DNA of 64,000 nucleotides from Oscillospiraceae bacterium (GTDB taxonomy: Bacteria; Bacillota; Clostridia; Oscillospirales; Oscillospiraceae). The notes under the pieces were generated by a model. That model did not search any database and was not told where the DNA came from. It worked only from the letters and a program-made list of their open reading frames with translations. Every line of letters starts with the position of its first letter. Position 1 is the first letter of the stretch. Where the stretch lies: contig JAFWDQ010000015.1 of assembly GCA_017516065.1 (NCBI GenBank), forward strand, positions 164,307 to 228,306, given 5' to 3'. Positions 22,947 to 32,728 of this stretch are shown piece by piece. The translations under genes were made by a program, and so were the position numbers.

Positions 22947-25900
22947 TCAACCCGCCGCGGCCGCCGGCTCCTCCTCCTCGGCCAGCTTCTTTTTGGCCGT
23001 GGTGAGCAGCAGCTTGATGCGGTTGAGCTGATTGACCTCGCTGGCGCCGGGGTCATAGTCAATGGCCACGATGTTCAGCCCCGGGATGGTCTCCCGGACC
23101 CGCTTCATGACGCCCTTGTTGCAGATGTGGGCGGGCATGCAGGCGAAGGGCTGGCAGGAGATGATGTTGTCGATGCCGTCCTCCACCAGCTCCACGATCT
23201 CGCCGGAGAGGAGCCAGCCCTCGCCGGAGTGGACGCCCAGGGAGATATACCGGGAGGCGTACTCCGCCAGCTCCCGGACCTTGATGGCGGCGTGGAAGCG
23301 CTTGCTCTTGTCCAGAGCGATATCCACGGGCTTGCGGAAAAACTCCATGGCCTTCAGACCCACATGGCTGATGGGGATGGTGATCTTCTTTGCCCCCAGA
23401 TGCCGGGCCTTGAAATCGTAGTTGAACATATACACGGCGATCAGGGTCATCAGCTCCGGGAGATAGGCCTCCGCGCCCTCCCGCTCCAGCAGCTCGATGA
23501 GATTGTTGTTGGCCAGCGGCAGGAATTTCACGTAGATCTCGCCCACGATGCCCACCCGGGGCTTGCGGACGTCTTCCCGTATGGGCAGCTCGTCAAAGTC
23601 CTGGACGATCTGTCGGATGGCCTGCTTGTAGCCGTGCAGGCTCCCGTGGAGGATCAGCTTGGCGCATTTGTCCACCCACTTGTCGCACAGCGCGTCGGCG
23701 GAGCCCGGCGTCACCTCGTAGGGCCGCGTGCGGAGGACCAGTTTCATGAGCAGGTCGCCCAGCGTGCCGATCTTCATCATGTCCACCATCAGAGGAGGGG
23801 ACATCTTGAAGCCGGGGTTCGTCTCCTGCCGGTTCATGCTGATGGAGATCACGGGGATATGCCCCAGGCCCTCCCGGGCCAGGGCACGGCGGAGGAAGGG
23901 CAGATAGGTGGACACGCGGCAGGCGCCGCCGGACTGGAACATGAACACGGCCAGCCGGTCGGTGTCGTATTCTCCGGAGAGGATGGCGTCCATGGCCTGC
24001 CCCACCATGACCATGGCGGGGTAGCAGGCGTCGTTGTTGACATACCGCAGGCCGGTATCGATGGCCTTGTGAGTGTTGTTGCCCAGCATGACCATGTGAT
24101 AGCCGTGCTTTGCCATGACGGTCTCCAGCAGCCGGAAGTGGATGGGCGCTACCGGGGGGCACAGGATGGTGTAGCCCTTGTCCTTCATGTCCTTGGTGAA
24201 CATCGTCCGGGGGAAGCTGTAGGGGCGGATGGCCCGCTGCTCGTTCTTCTCCTGCCGGATGCGGATGGCGGCGATGAGGGAGCGGATCCGGATCCGGGCG
24301 GCGCCGAGATTGTTCATCTCGTCGATCTTGATGAGGGTGAACAGCTTGCCTGACCCGGACAGGATCTCCTGCACCTGATCGGCGGTGATGGCGTCCAGAC
24401 CGCAGCCGAAGGAGGTGATCTCGACCAGATCCAGATCATCCCGCTTTTTGACGAACTGGGCCGCGGCATAGAGCCGGTACTGGTACATCCACTGGTCGAT
24501 GACCCGCAGTGGCCCGTCCAGAGTGGCCATCTGGGAGACGCTGTCCTCGCTGAGGACGGCGAAATTGTACGAGGCGATCATCTCCGGGATGCCGTGGTTG
24601 ATCTCCGGATCGATGTGGTAGGGCCGCCCCGACAGGACGATACCCGGGGTGCCGGTCTCCTCCATCCAGGCGAGGATGCGCTTGCCCTCGGCGGTGATCT
24701 CGGCCCGGACGGCCAGCAGCTCCTTCCAGGCCGCGGAGACGGCGGCGCGGACGGTGCCCTTGTCGATGCCGAACTCGTCGTGGAAGACGGTGCAAAGCTC
24801 CAGCGCGGCGGCGGACTCGTCCAGGAAGGTCATAAAGGGGACCACCAGCTTCACCTGGCCGGTCATGACCTCCGATACGTTGTTGCGGATGTTCTCCGGA
24901 TAGCAGGAGATCACCGGACAGTTGTAGTGGAAGGGCCCGCTCTCATTTTCCTTGCGCTCGCTGATAACGGCGGGGTAGAAGATGGTCCTGACGCCCTCGT
25001 TGATGAGCCAGTGGATGTGGCCGTGGGCCAGCTTGGCGGGATAGCAGGCCGTCTCGCTGGGGATGGAGTGGATGCCCAGCTCATAGAGACTGTGGGTGGA
25101 CTGGGGAGACAGCTTCACGGAGAAGCCAAGCTCCCGGAAGAAGACCGCCCAGAAGGGGTAGTTTTCATACATGTTCATCACCCGGGGGATGCCGATGACG
25201 CCCCTGGGCGCCTGGTCTTCCGGCAGAGGCTCATAGTCGAAGATGCGCTTGAGCTTCCAGGCGTACATATTGGGCACGTCCTTTTTCTGGACCTCGCCGC
25301 CAAGAGCCCGCTCACAGCGGTTGCCGGAGATGAACCGCCGTCCGCCGCCGAAGTGGCTGACGGTCAGCAGGCAGTTGTTTTCACACCGGCCGCACCGGGC
25401 CGTGGTGGTATCGTATTCAAGAGCGGCGATCTGCTCAAAGGAGAGGATGGTACTGGGCTGGCAGGCATAGCGGTCCATGGCGATGAGGGCCGCGCCGAAG
25501 GCGCCCATGAGCCCGGCGATATCAGGCCGGACCACGTCGCCGCCGGTGGTCTTCTCAAAGGCCCGGAGCACGGCGTCGTTGAGGAAGGTACCGCCCTGGA
25601 CCACGATCCGACGGCCCAGATCCTCGGCCCGGGTCAGCTTGATGACCTTGAACAGGGCGTTTTTGATGACGGAGTAGGCCAGACCGGCGGAAATGTCCTG
25701 CAGGGACGCGCCCTCCTTCTGGGCCTGCTTGACGTTGGAATTCATAAAGACGGTGCAGCGGGTGCCCAGATCGATGGGCGAGGGGGCATAGAGGGCCTCC
25801 TTCGCGAAATCCGGGGCGGAGTAGCCCATGGAGTTGGCAAAATTCTCGATAAAGGAGCCGCAGCCGGAGGAGCAGGCCTCGTTGAGCATGATGCTGTCCA

Positions 25901-27218
25901 CGGCGCCGTCCTTGATGCGGATACATTTCATGTCCTGCCCGCCGATATCCAGGATGCAGTCCAGGTCAGGGGCAAAGAAAGCGGCGGCCCGGTAATGGGC
26001 GATAGTCTCCACCTCGCCCTCGTCCAGCTGGAAGGCTGCCTTCAGCAGCGCCTCGCCGTAGCCGGTGGCGCAGGCTCTGCCGATGACGGCGTCCTCCGGC
26101 ATCTTGGTCGCCAGATCCGCCAGAGCGGTCATGGCCGTGCGGACGGGATTGCCGTTGTTGTTGGAGTAGAAGGACCACAGCAGCCGCCCCTCGCTGTCGA
26201 TGAGGGCCAGCTTTGTGGTGGTGGAGCCGGCGTCGATGCCGAGGAAGCAGAGGTCCTCGCAGGAGGCAAGGTCGCCCTTGACCACCTGATGCTGGTCATG
26301 TCTGGCCTTGAAGGCGGCGTAGTCCGCCTCGTCAACGAACAGGGGCTCCAGACGGCGCAGCTCAAAGTCCAGCGCCACGCCCTTGTCCAGCCGGTCGATG
26401 AGGTCGGAGAGGCTGGCCTCCGTCTCCCCGGCGCAGAGGGCCGCGCCGGTGGCGGCGAAGAGATGGGAGTCGTCGGGTGCAAAGACCTGCTCCGGTGTCA
26501 GCTTCAGGGTGCGGATAAAGGCTGCCCGCAGCTCGGAGAGGAAGTGCAGCGGGCCGCCCAAAAAGGCCACGTTGCCCTGGATGGGCTTACCGCAGGCCAG
26601 ACCGCTGATGGTCTGGTTCACCACGGACTGGAAGATGGAGGCGGCGATGTCCTCCCGGGTGACGCCGTCGTTGATGAGAGGCTGGATATCGCTCTTTGCA
26701 AAGACGCCGCAGCGGGCGGCGATGGGGTAGAGGGTCTTGTAGCCCTTGGCAAACTCGTTGAGACCCTCGGCGTCGGTCTGGATCAGGGCGGCCATCTGGT
26801 CGATAAAGGAGCCGGTGCCCCCGGCGCAGATGCTGTTCATGCGCTCGTCGAGACCGCCGGTGAAGTAGATGATCTTGGCATCCTCGCCGCCCAGCTCCAC
26901 GGCCACGTCGGTCTGGGGGGAGTAGAGCTCCAGAGCGGCCTGATCGGCAGCCACCTCCTGCACGAACTCCAGACCCAGCTGCTTGGCCAGGGTGATGCCG
27001 CCGCTGCCGCAGACGGCGATGTCCACACGGTCCGCGCCGGTGGCCTCCCGGGCCTCCCGGAGCAGCACCGCCAGCGCCTCCTGGATGTGGGCGTGATGAC
27101 GGCGGTAGCCGCCGTAGCAGTGGTTCTTATTTTCGTCCAGCAGCACCAGCTTGACGGTAGTGGAGCCGATGTCGATGCCGGCAATATAGCGATTGTCCAT
27201 GAGGTTCACACTTCCCAT
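22947..27218 (-). CDS. Large acyl-CoA dehydratase activator-like protein (double ASKHA ATPase plus HgdB-like domain)
   Basis: A 1423-residue protein of the BadF/BcrA/HgdC family with DUF2229. Two ATPase domains of the ASKHA fold are in tandem: IAGIDIGSTTVKLVLLD near residue 12 and FLGIDAGSTTTKLALID near 323. Cluster-binding signatures follow (CAGGTGSFIDQ near 132; CSSGCGSFIENFA near 450). The C-terminal part (from about 640) is a DUF2229/HgdB-like region with EIYVKFLPLANNNL near 1230. The small HgdC activators inject electrons into 2-hydroxyacyl-CoA dehydratases at the cost of ATP; the fused long form is common in clostridia and its own substrate is not known. The start is ATG 27218, or an in-frame ATG six codons later. 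Confidence 0.88.
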   Translation of the reverse strand: MGSVNLMDNRYIAGIDIGSTTVKLVLLDENKNHCYGGYRRHHAHIQEALAVLLREAREATGADRVDIAVCGSGGITLAKQLGLEFVQEVAADQAALELYSPQTDVAVELGGEDAKIIYFTGGLDERMNSICAGGTGSFIDQMAALIQTDAEGLNEFAKGYKTLYPIAARCGVFAKSDIQPLINDGVTREDIAASIFQSVVNQTISGLACGKPIQGNVAFLGGPLHFLSELRAAFIRTLKLTPEQVFAPDDSHLFAATGAALCAGETEASLSDLIDRLDKGVALDFELRRLEPLFVDEADYAAFKARHDQHQVVKGDLASCEDLCFLGIDAGSTTTKLALIDSEGRLLWSFYSNNNGNPVRTAMTALADLATKMPEDAVIGRACATGYGEALLKAAFQLDEGEVETIAHYRAAAFFAPDLDCILDIGGQDMKCIRIKDGAVDSIMLNEACSSGCGSFIENFANSMGYSAPDFAKEALYAPSPIDLGTRCTVFMNSNVKQAQKEGASLQDISAGLAYSVIKNALFKVIKLTRAEDLGRRIVVQGGTFLNDAVLRAFEKTTGGDVVRPDIAGLMGAFGAALIAMDRYACQPSTILSFEQIAALEYDTTTARCGRCENNCLLTVSHFGGGRRFISGNRCERALGGEVQKKDVPNMYAWKLKRIFDYEPLPEDQAPRGVIGIPRVMNMYENYPFWAVFFRELGFSVKLSPQSTHSLYELGIHSIPSETACYPAKLAHGHIHWLINEGVRTIFYPAVISERKENESGPFHYNCPVISCYPENIRNNVSEVMTGQVKLVVPFMTFLDESAAALELCTVFHDEFGIDKGTVRAAVSAAWKELLAVRAEITAEGKRILAWMEETGTPGIVLSGRPYHIDPEINHGIPEMIASYNFAVLSEDSVSQMATLDGPLRVIDQWMYQYRLYAAAQFVKKRDDLDLVEITSFGCGLDAITADQVQEILSGSGKLFTLIKIDEMNNLGAARIRIRSLIAAIRIRQEKNEQRAIRPYSFPRTMFTKDMKDKGYTILCPPVAPIHFRLLETVMAKHGYHMVMLGNNTHKAIDTGLRYVNNDACYPAMVMVGQAMDAILSGEYDTDRLAVFMFQSGGACRVSTYLPFLRRALAREGLGHIPVISISMNRQETNPGFKMSPPLMVDMMKIGTLGDLLMKLVLRTRPYEVTPGSADALCDKWVDKCAKLILHGSLHGYKQAIRQIVQDFDELPIREDVRKPRVGIVGEIYVKFLPLANNNLIELLEREGAEAYLPELMTLIAVYMFNYDFKARHLGAKKITIPISHVGLKAMEFFRKPVDIALDKSKRFHAAIKVRELAEYASRYISLGVHSGEGWLLSGEIVELVEDGIDNIISCQPFACMPAHICNKGVMKRVRETIPGLNIVAIDYDPGASEVNQLNRIKLLLTTAKKKLAEEEEPAAAAG

Positions 27219-27258
27219 TGTCTGCTTGACCTATGCTCGGTCAGATACATAATATAAT

Positions 27259-27288
27259 ATTTTACAACAAAACCAATGGAAAAGTCAA
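27259..27288 (-). promoter_or_regulatory. Promoter for the activator-like gene
   Basis: Minus strand TTGACT (27288-27283), 18-bp spacer, TAAAAT (27264-27259). Confidence 0.65.
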
Positions 27289-27362
27289 CCTTTCAGCGCC
27301 GTGGAAGAGGGTCAAAAACACAATGCTCAGAGGGTTGACACTGCCGGAATCAAATCGAGGTT

Positions 27363-28049
27363 CTATTCTGTTTCTTCCATCCTCCGGCGCAGCTTTTCCA
27401 GCGCCTTTTTCTCAATGCGCGATACGTATGAGCGGGAGATGCCGCAGCGGTGTGCGATCTCCCGCTGGGTCCGGGGCGTCAGACCGTCGAGACCGTAGCG
27501 CAGGCGGATGATCTCCGCCTCCCGCTCGGTGAGACAGAGATCCACCTCCCGGCGCAGCCGCCGGCAGGCCTCCCGGAGGTCCAGCCGCTCATACATATCG
27601 TCGTCCACGCTGACCACGTCCATCAGAGACAGGGCGTTGCCGTCCCGGTCCGTCTCGATGGTCTCGGACAGAGAGACCTCGCCGGCGGTGCGCTTTTTGG
27701 CGCGAAAGTGCATCAGCAGCTCGTTTTCGATACAGCGGGCGGCGTAGGTGGCGAGTCTGGCGCCCTTATCCGGCCGGTAGGTGGACACGCCCTTGATCAG
27801 ACCGATGGTGCCGATGGAGATCAGATCGTCGGGGTCCTCGTTCTGTGTATAATATTTTTTGATGATATGGGCCACCAGCCGCAGATTGTGTTCGATGAGC
27901 ATGGCCCGGGCCGATTCGTCGCCCTGGGCGGCTCTGGCAAGGCACCCCCGTTCTTCCTCGGGCCGCAGAGGCCGGGGAAAGGAGCCGGTGCCGCCGTCCA
28001 GCCGCAGGGTCATGCAGAGATGGCTGAGCAGAAGCAGGAAAGACAGCAA
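27363..28049 (-). CDS. sigK: Sporulation sigma factor K, with pro-sequence
   Basis: A 228-residue sigma-70 protein with the SigK pattern: SFPRPLRPEEE, then MLIEHNLRLVAHIIKKY and DLISIGTIGLIKG. SigK is the late mother-cell sigma factor and is made as an inactive precursor. The TTG at 28049 is chosen because AGAGGGGG lies 7 bases before it and it adds a hydrophobic N-terminal segment (LLSFLLLLSHLC) like the pro-sequence; the ATG at 28013 would remove it. The gene is unbroken, with no skin element. A reading frame open for 1.8 kb upstream is a shadow. Confidence 0.9.
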   Translation of the reverse strand: MLSFLLLLSHLCMTLRLDGGTGSFPRPLRPEEERGCLARAAQGDESARAMLIEHNLRLVAHIIKKYYTQNEDPDDLISIGTIGLIKGVSTYRPDKGARLATYAARCIENELLMHFRAKKRTAGEVSLSETIETDRDGNALSLMDVVSVDDDMYERLDLREACRRLRREVDLCLTEREAEIIRLRYGLDGLTPRTQREIAHRCGISRSYVSRIEKKALEKLRRRMEETE

Positions 28050-28183
28050 GAAGATCCCCCTCTCGAGACCGGATCGGCGGCCTCCGTGATGGCGCGGCGG
28101 AATGCGCGCTCTCCATCCTATGCCGGAGGGCCCGGCCCCGTTCCCACCGTTGAAATTTGCAGGGGAAAAGAGCCCGCAGTTCC

Positions 28184-28212
28184 TTGACGGCGGGGCCGGA
28201 GTGCGGTAAAAT
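28184..28212 (+). promoter_or_regulatory. Promoter for the epimerase-like gene
   Basis: TTGACG (28184-28189), 17-bp spacer, TAAAAT (28207-28212). The remaining bases between sigK (ends 28049) and this site hold nothing I recognise. Confidence 0.75.
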
Positions 28213-28283
28213 AAAGGGTAGGCAAAAAACGCGGAGAGACCGCCGGCAAACGGACGCCGCGAAGTTGAAAAGGAGGTTACCGC

Positions 28284-29207
28284 ATGCAAAAGAGAGTTCT
28301 TGTCATCGGAGGCAGCTATTTCGTCGGCCGTGTCTTCACCATGGTAACGGCGAACTTCGGCGAGGGCGACTATGAGATCCACATGGTCAACCGCGGCCGG
28401 TACTCCTACAAGTGCCCCACGATCCATGAGTATCACTTTGACCGCCACGAGGCCGCCAAATTCGGCACGGAGCTGCCGGAGCTGGACTTTGACGCCGTGG
28501 TGGATTTTTGCGCCTATGAGCCGGAGGATATCCGCAGCGTTCTCGCCAATCTCAGGGGCAAGGTCGGGCAGTATATCTATTTCAGCACCGCCAGCGTCTA
28601 CGATCCCTCTCTGAACACCGCGGTGAAGGAGACGGACGCGCTGATGGAGCCGAAGCTCATCGGCCATCGGCAGGCGGACTACGTGGCCAAAAAGCTGCTG
28701 CTGGAGCAGGAGCTGCAGGCAGTCTGCGGGGAGAAGAACATCCCCTATACCATCCTGCGGCCTACGTTCATCTACGGTCCGTATAACTACGCCCCCCGGG
28801 AGAGCACGTTCATCAAGCTCATCGTCAGGGAGATGGAGGTGCCCTGTCCGCTGCAGAGCCCCGGCAAGTTCAACTTCGTCTATGTCAAGGACGCCGCCAA
28901 CGCCGCCGGCCTGTGCATCGGAGACCAGCGGGCCTATAACAAGGTGTTCAATCTGGCAGAGGACCGGTCCTTCAACTACACCACCATGTTTGCCGCCTAC
29001 GGCCAGGCCATTGGCAGTGCCGTGCTGATCAAGTATATCCCCGTGGGCGAGGCCATGAAGCTGGATCTGCCGTTCCCCATCGACCACTCTGAGCTGTGCG
29101 ACGGCAGTCTCTTCGCCGAGACCTTCGGTTTCACGTATACACCCTTTGAAACGGGCTTCAAAAACACCTATGACTACTTCAGTTCCATCTTTGCGCAGGA
29201 CGGCTGA
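28284..29207 (+). CDS. NAD-dependent epimerase/dehydratase family protein
   Basis: A 307-residue extended-SDR protein. The N-terminal GGSYFVGR (about 9-16) is a variant of the GxxGxxG NAD-binding motif, DVVDFCAYEP-like sequence DAVVDFCAY is at 67-75, and YFSTASVYD near 98. ATG 28284 has AAAGGAGG 7 bases upstream. The usual active-site YxxxK is read as YVAKK near residue 133, so it looks like a working member of the family. Substrate not assigned; a sugar nucleotide is likely. Confidence 0.88.
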   Translation: MQKRVLVIGGSYFVGRVFTMVTANFGEGDYEIHMVNRGRYSYKCPTIHEYHFDRHEAAKFGTELPELDFDAVVDFCAYEPEDIRSVLANLRGKVGQYIYFSTASVYDPSLNTAVKETDALMEPKLIGHRQADYVAKKLLLEQELQAVCGEKNIPYTILRPTFIYGPYNYAPRESTFIKLIVREMEVPCPLQSPGKFNFVYVKDAANAAGLCIGDQRAYNKVFNLAEDRSFNYTTMFAAYGQAIGSAVLIKYIPVGEAMKLDLPFPIDHSELCDGSLFAETFGFTYTPFETGFKNTYDYFSSIFAQDG

Positions 29208-29208
29208 T

Positions 29209-29237
29209 TTGACAAACATCCGATTATTCTGTATAAT
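29209..29237 (+). promoter_or_regulatory. Consensus sigma-A promoter for the lysA-like gene and icd
   Basis: TTGACA (29209-29214), 17-bp spacer, TATAAT (29232-29237): a perfect match to both boxes. Confidence 0.9.
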
Positions 29238-29273
29238 AATACAGAAAAAACTTCGAGCGGGAGGGACAGACCC

Positions 29274-30514
29274 ATGAAACGCCCTTTTATCACAAAAGAA
29301 CAGGGAGAGGCGCTGGCGGCGCAGTTTCCGACGCCGTTCCACCTCTATGATGAAAAGGGCATCCGGGCCAACGCCCGCAGACTGATGGCGGCCTTCTCGT
29401 GGAACCCCGGCTTTCGGGAGTTCTTTGCCGTGAAGGCCACGCCCACCCCGGCGATCCTGAAGGTGCTTCAGGAGGAGGGCTGCGGTGTGGATTGCTCCTC
29501 CCGGACCGAGCTGATGCTGGCGGAAAGGTGCGGCTTCACCGGACCGGAGATCATGTTCTCCTCCAACGACACCCCGCCGGAGGAATTCGCTCTGGCCCGT
29601 AAACTGGGGGCCACCATCAATCTGGACGATCTGACCCATGTGGACTGCCTGCGGGACACCTGCGGCATACCGGAGCGGATCTGCTGCCGCTTCAATCCCG
29701 GCGGCACCTTCGCCATCTCCAACGCCATCATGGACAATCCCGGTCAGGCCAAATACGGCTTCACCCGGGACCAGCTGACGGAGGGCTTCCGGCGGCTGAT
29801 GGACCTGGGGGCGAAGTCTTTCGGCCTCCACGCGTTTCTGGCCAGCAACACGGTGTCCAACGAGTACTATCCCGTTCTGGCCGGCGTGCTGTTCAAAGCG
29901 GCGGTGGAGCTGAAGCGGGAGACCGGCGCGCAGATCGACTTCATCAACCTTTCCGGCGGCGTGGGGATCCCGTACCGGCCGGGCAGGAGGCCAACGACAT
30001 CGCCGTCATCGGCGAGGGCGTTCACCGGGCCTTCGACGAGATCCTGCTCCCGGCGGGAATGGACAACGTCGCCATCTATACGGAGCTGGGCCGCTTCATG
30101 CTGGGCCCTTACGGGCATCTCGTGACCCGGGCCATCCATCAGAAGCACATCTACAAGGAATACGTGGGCGTGGATGCCTGCGCCGCCGACCTGATGCGGC
30201 CGGCCATCTACGGCGCCTACCACCACATCACAGTCCTGGGCAAGGAGGACGAGCCCTGCGACTGTGTCTACGACGTCACCGGCTCCCTGTGCGAAAACAG
30301 CGACAAATTTGCCGTGGACCGGCCGCTGCCCCGGATCGACGTAGGGGACCTGCTGGTGATCCACGATACCGGCGCCCACGGCTATGCCATGGGCTACAAC
30401 TACAACGGCAAGCTCCGGTCTGCGGAGGTGCTCCTGCAGGAGGACGGCACGCCCCGTCTGATCCGCCGGGCCGAGACGCCGGACGATTACTTTGCCACCA
30501 TGATTTTTGAGTGA
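29274..30514 (+). pseudogene. lysA: Diaminopimelate decarboxylase-like gene with a frameshift
   Basis: A PLP-dependent decarboxylase of the LysA fold, broken by a one-base deletion at about 29982. The first frame runs 29274-30125, with the PLP Lys54 in FFAVKATPTP, CCRFNPGG near 145 and a GGVGIPY motif. The second frame continues from about 29984 with QEANDIAVIGEGVHRAF and reaches 30514, including the conserved EYVGVDAC and YGAYHHI. Joining the frames by restoring one base (CCG-GxG-CAG, probably GAG) gives a complete protein of about 413 residues. The rest is well preserved, so a sequencing or assembly error is as likely as a real recent mutation. GGGAGGG lies before the ATG. Confidence 0.85.
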
Positions 30515-30542
30515 ATATAAAATAAGTTAAAGGAGACAGCAT

Positions 30543-31748
30543 ATGGACCGCATCAAAATGATCAACCCCGTCGTGGAGATGGACGGAGACGAAATGACCC
30601 GTATCCTCTGGCAGGACATCAAGGATCAGCTGATCCTTCCTTTCGTGGATCTGAAGTCCCTGTACTTCGATCTGGGCCTGCCGGAGCGCGACCGCACCGA
30701 CGACCAGGTGACCTATGACGCTGCCGAGGCCATCAAAAAGTACGGCGTCGGCGTCAAGTGCGCCACCATCACCGCCAACACCCAGCGGAAGGAAGAGTAC
30801 AACCTCAAGCAGCTGCTGCCCAGCCCCAACGCCACCCTCCGTGCCGCTCTGGACGGCACGGTCTTCCGCGCCCCCATCGTGGTAAACGGCATCGATCCCT
30901 CCGTCAGCTGCTGGAAGCGCCCCATCGTCATCGCCCGTCACGCCTACGGCGACGTGTATACCGCCGTGGAGCACCGTGTGGAGGGCCCGGGCCTGGCTGA
31001 GCTGGTCTTCACCGCTGAGGACGGCACTGAGACGAGAAAGCCCATCTTCCGCTTCGAGGGCCCCGGTATCCTGCAGGCCATGCACAATCACGACGCCTCC
31101 ATCTACTCCTTCGCCCGCGCCTGCTTCCAGTATGCGCTGTCCGAGAAGCTGGAGCTGTGGTTCGCCACCAAGGACACCATCTCCAAGATCTACGATCATC
31201 GGTTTAAGGACATCTTCAACGAGGTCTATGAAAACGAGTTCAAGGAGCAGTTCGAGGCCGCCGGCATCACCTACTTCTACACGCTCATCGACGACGCCCT
31301 GGCCCGCATCATCCGCTCCGAGGGCGGCTTCCTGCTGGCCACCAAGAACTACGACGGCGATATCCTCAGCGACCTGATCTCCCGGGCCTTCGGCAGCCTG
31401 GCCATGATGACCAGCGTGCTGGTGAGCCCCGACGGCAAGTATGAATACGAGGCCGCCCACGGCACCGTAACCAAGCATTATTACCGCTACCTGAAGGGTG
31501 AGAAGACCTCCTCCAACCCCGTGGCCACCATCTATGCCTGGACCGGCGGTCTGCGCAAGCGGGGCGAGCTGGACAACCTGCCCGATCTGGTGAAGTTTGC
31601 CGACGATATGGAGGCCGCCGTGATCCGGACCATCTCCTCCGGCATCATGACCGGCGACATCGCCGCCCTGTACGACGGTGAGGCGACCCAGGTCACCAGC
31701 ACTGAGTTCCTGGCGGCTATCCGCAAGTCCTACGAGGACAATCTGTAA
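30543..31748 (+). CDS. icd: NADP-dependent isocitrate dehydrogenase, eukaryotic-type
   Basis: A 401-residue isocitrate dehydrogenase, converting isocitrate to 2-oxoglutarate. The sequence (MDGDEMTRILWQDIKD at the start, CATITANTQRKEEYNLK near 75, HGTVTKHYY near 310) is the type II form shared with eukaryotes and several bacteria. Active-site residues in NYDGDILSDL are present. It starts 28 bases after the lysA-like gene with AAAGGAG upstream and probably shares its promoter. Confidence 0.96.
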   Translation: MDRIKMINPVVEMDGDEMTRILWQDIKDQLILPFVDLKSLYFDLGLPERDRTDDQVTYDAAEAIKKYGVGVKCATITANTQRKEEYNLKQLLPSPNATLRAALDGTVFRAPIVVNGIDPSVSCWKRPIVIARHAYGDVYTAVEHRVEGPGLAELVFTAEDGTETRKPIFRFEGPGILQAMHNHDASIYSFARACFQYALSEKLELWFATKDTISKIYDHRFKDIFNEVYENEFKEQFEAAGITYFYTLIDDALARIIRSEGGFLLATKNYDGDILSDLISRAFGSLAMMTSVLVSPDGKYEYEAAHGTVTKHYYRYLKGEKTSSNPVATIYAWTGGLRKRGELDNLPDLVKFADDMEAAVIRTISSGIMTGDIAALYDGEATQVTSTEFLAAIRKSYEDNL

Positions 31749-31757
31749 GAAACAACT

Positions 31758-31791
31758 GCCGCCGCAGGGTGCAGCTGCACCCTGCGGCGGC
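31758..31791 (+). terminator. Long GC-rich hairpin after icd
   Basis: A perfect 17-bp inverted repeat (31758-31774 with 31775-31791), of which the middle forms the loop. No T-run follows, so it may stop transcription only partly. Confidence 0.5.
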
Positions 31792-31798
31792 TTAAACT

Positions 31799-31880
31799 GT
31801 AAAAAGACCCGCAGAGTCCGCGGCGTGTGCCGCAGCCTGCTCAACGAAAAGCCCAGCGAAGCGGGTTTTCGTTGACTTTT
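31799..31880. repeat. Shortened derivative of the hairpin repeat, copy D
   Basis: It has the same order as copy B: CGCAGAGTCCGCGG box, a GCGGC/GCCGC hairpin, then TCAACGAAAA...TTTTCGTTGA, a 9-10 bp stem at about 31840-31876. The central part of copies A and B is missing. Confidence 0.5.
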
Positions 31881-32624
31881 CTACTCATCCTCGTCGATAT
31901 AGTCGGCGCTGGCGAAGCCCGTGACGCCGCCGAACTCCACGCTGTACCAGTTTTCATACCGCCCTGTGAGGATCAGCCGGGCGCCGTTATAGGCCCGCGC
32001 CGCCACGGGCGCGGCGGTGGTGGGACGGCTGCGGATGTTCAGCCAGCCGGACCGGACGGACACCGTGCCCACGGATACCGGCCCCGGCTCGATGAGCGGC
32101 AGACCGAAATACTCCGTCAGGGACAGCACCAGATTCCGGGCGATGGCGTCGAGATTTCCCGTGATCCACGCCGCGTCCTCCACGTTGTCGTGGTATGCCA
32201 GCTCCAGCAGAACGGCGGGAGCCCGTGTCCGCCGCACCTCTCCAATGGCGGTGGTGGCCTCCGCCCGGACCAGGTCCGGCAGGGGATAGATCATCTTGAG
32301 ATTTTTCACGATGAGATCGGCTGCCCGCTTGCCTGCGGTGCTGCCGGGATAGTAGAAGGCGATGCTGCCTCTGGTCTGACCGTAGCTTACCTCAGGCGAG
32401 GCGTTGGAGTGGAGCGCCAGATGCAGCCTGTAATTCCCGGCATTGGACGCGGCGATGGAGGAGGCCGCCGTCATATCCGGAGTGTTGCGGGTGAAGCTGA
32501 TGCCGCTGGAGCGGAGCCACGGCTCCATGGCGTTTGCCAGCAGATTCATGTAGTACTCCTCCGTATTGCCGGAGACGTAGAAGTTTCCCTCCTGGGTGGA
32601 GGGGCTGAGATAGAGCATGGGCAT
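31881..32624 (-). CDS. N-acetylmuramoyl-L-alanine amidase with C-terminal SH3 domain
   Basis: A 247-residue cell-wall hydrolase of the Amidase_3 group, zinc dependent, cleaving the bond between muramic acid and the peptide. It begins MPMLYLSPSTQEGN, near the family's usual start, with LHLALHSNAS near residue 65 and LLELAYHDN near 137 carrying zinc-binding and catalytic residues. The last 65 residues form an SH3-like domain (LNIRSRPTTAAPVAA and GVTGFASADYI). There is no signal peptide, so a lytic enzyme inside the cell or a mother-cell protein is possible. GGAGGG lies 7 bases before the ATG. Confidence 0.9.
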   Translation of the reverse strand: MPMLYLSPSTQEGNFYVSGNTEEYYMNLLANAMEPWLRSSGISFTRNTPDMTAASSIAASNAGNYRLHLALHSNASPEVSYGQTRGSIAFYYPGSTAGKRAADLIVKNLKMIYPLPDLVRAEATTAIGEVRRTRAPAVLLELAYHDNVEDAAWITGNLDAIARNLVLSLTEYFGLPLIEPGPVSVGTVSVRSGWLNIRSRPTTAAPVAARAYNGARLILTGRYENWYSVEFGGVTGFASADYIDEDE

Positions 32625-32728
32625 GGGGAAACCCTCCTTTTTTGCCCATGGTATGCCGGGGACCCTGCGTTGTTGCCCCGGCACGGGACACCCCCTTCAC
32701 GCATAGCGTGGCGCAGGGGGGTGTTGTC

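Noticed and set aside
24594..27257. Open frame of 887 codons on the plus strand.
   Set aside because: Antisense shadow of the activator-like gene; composition and lack of start site are those of a shadow.
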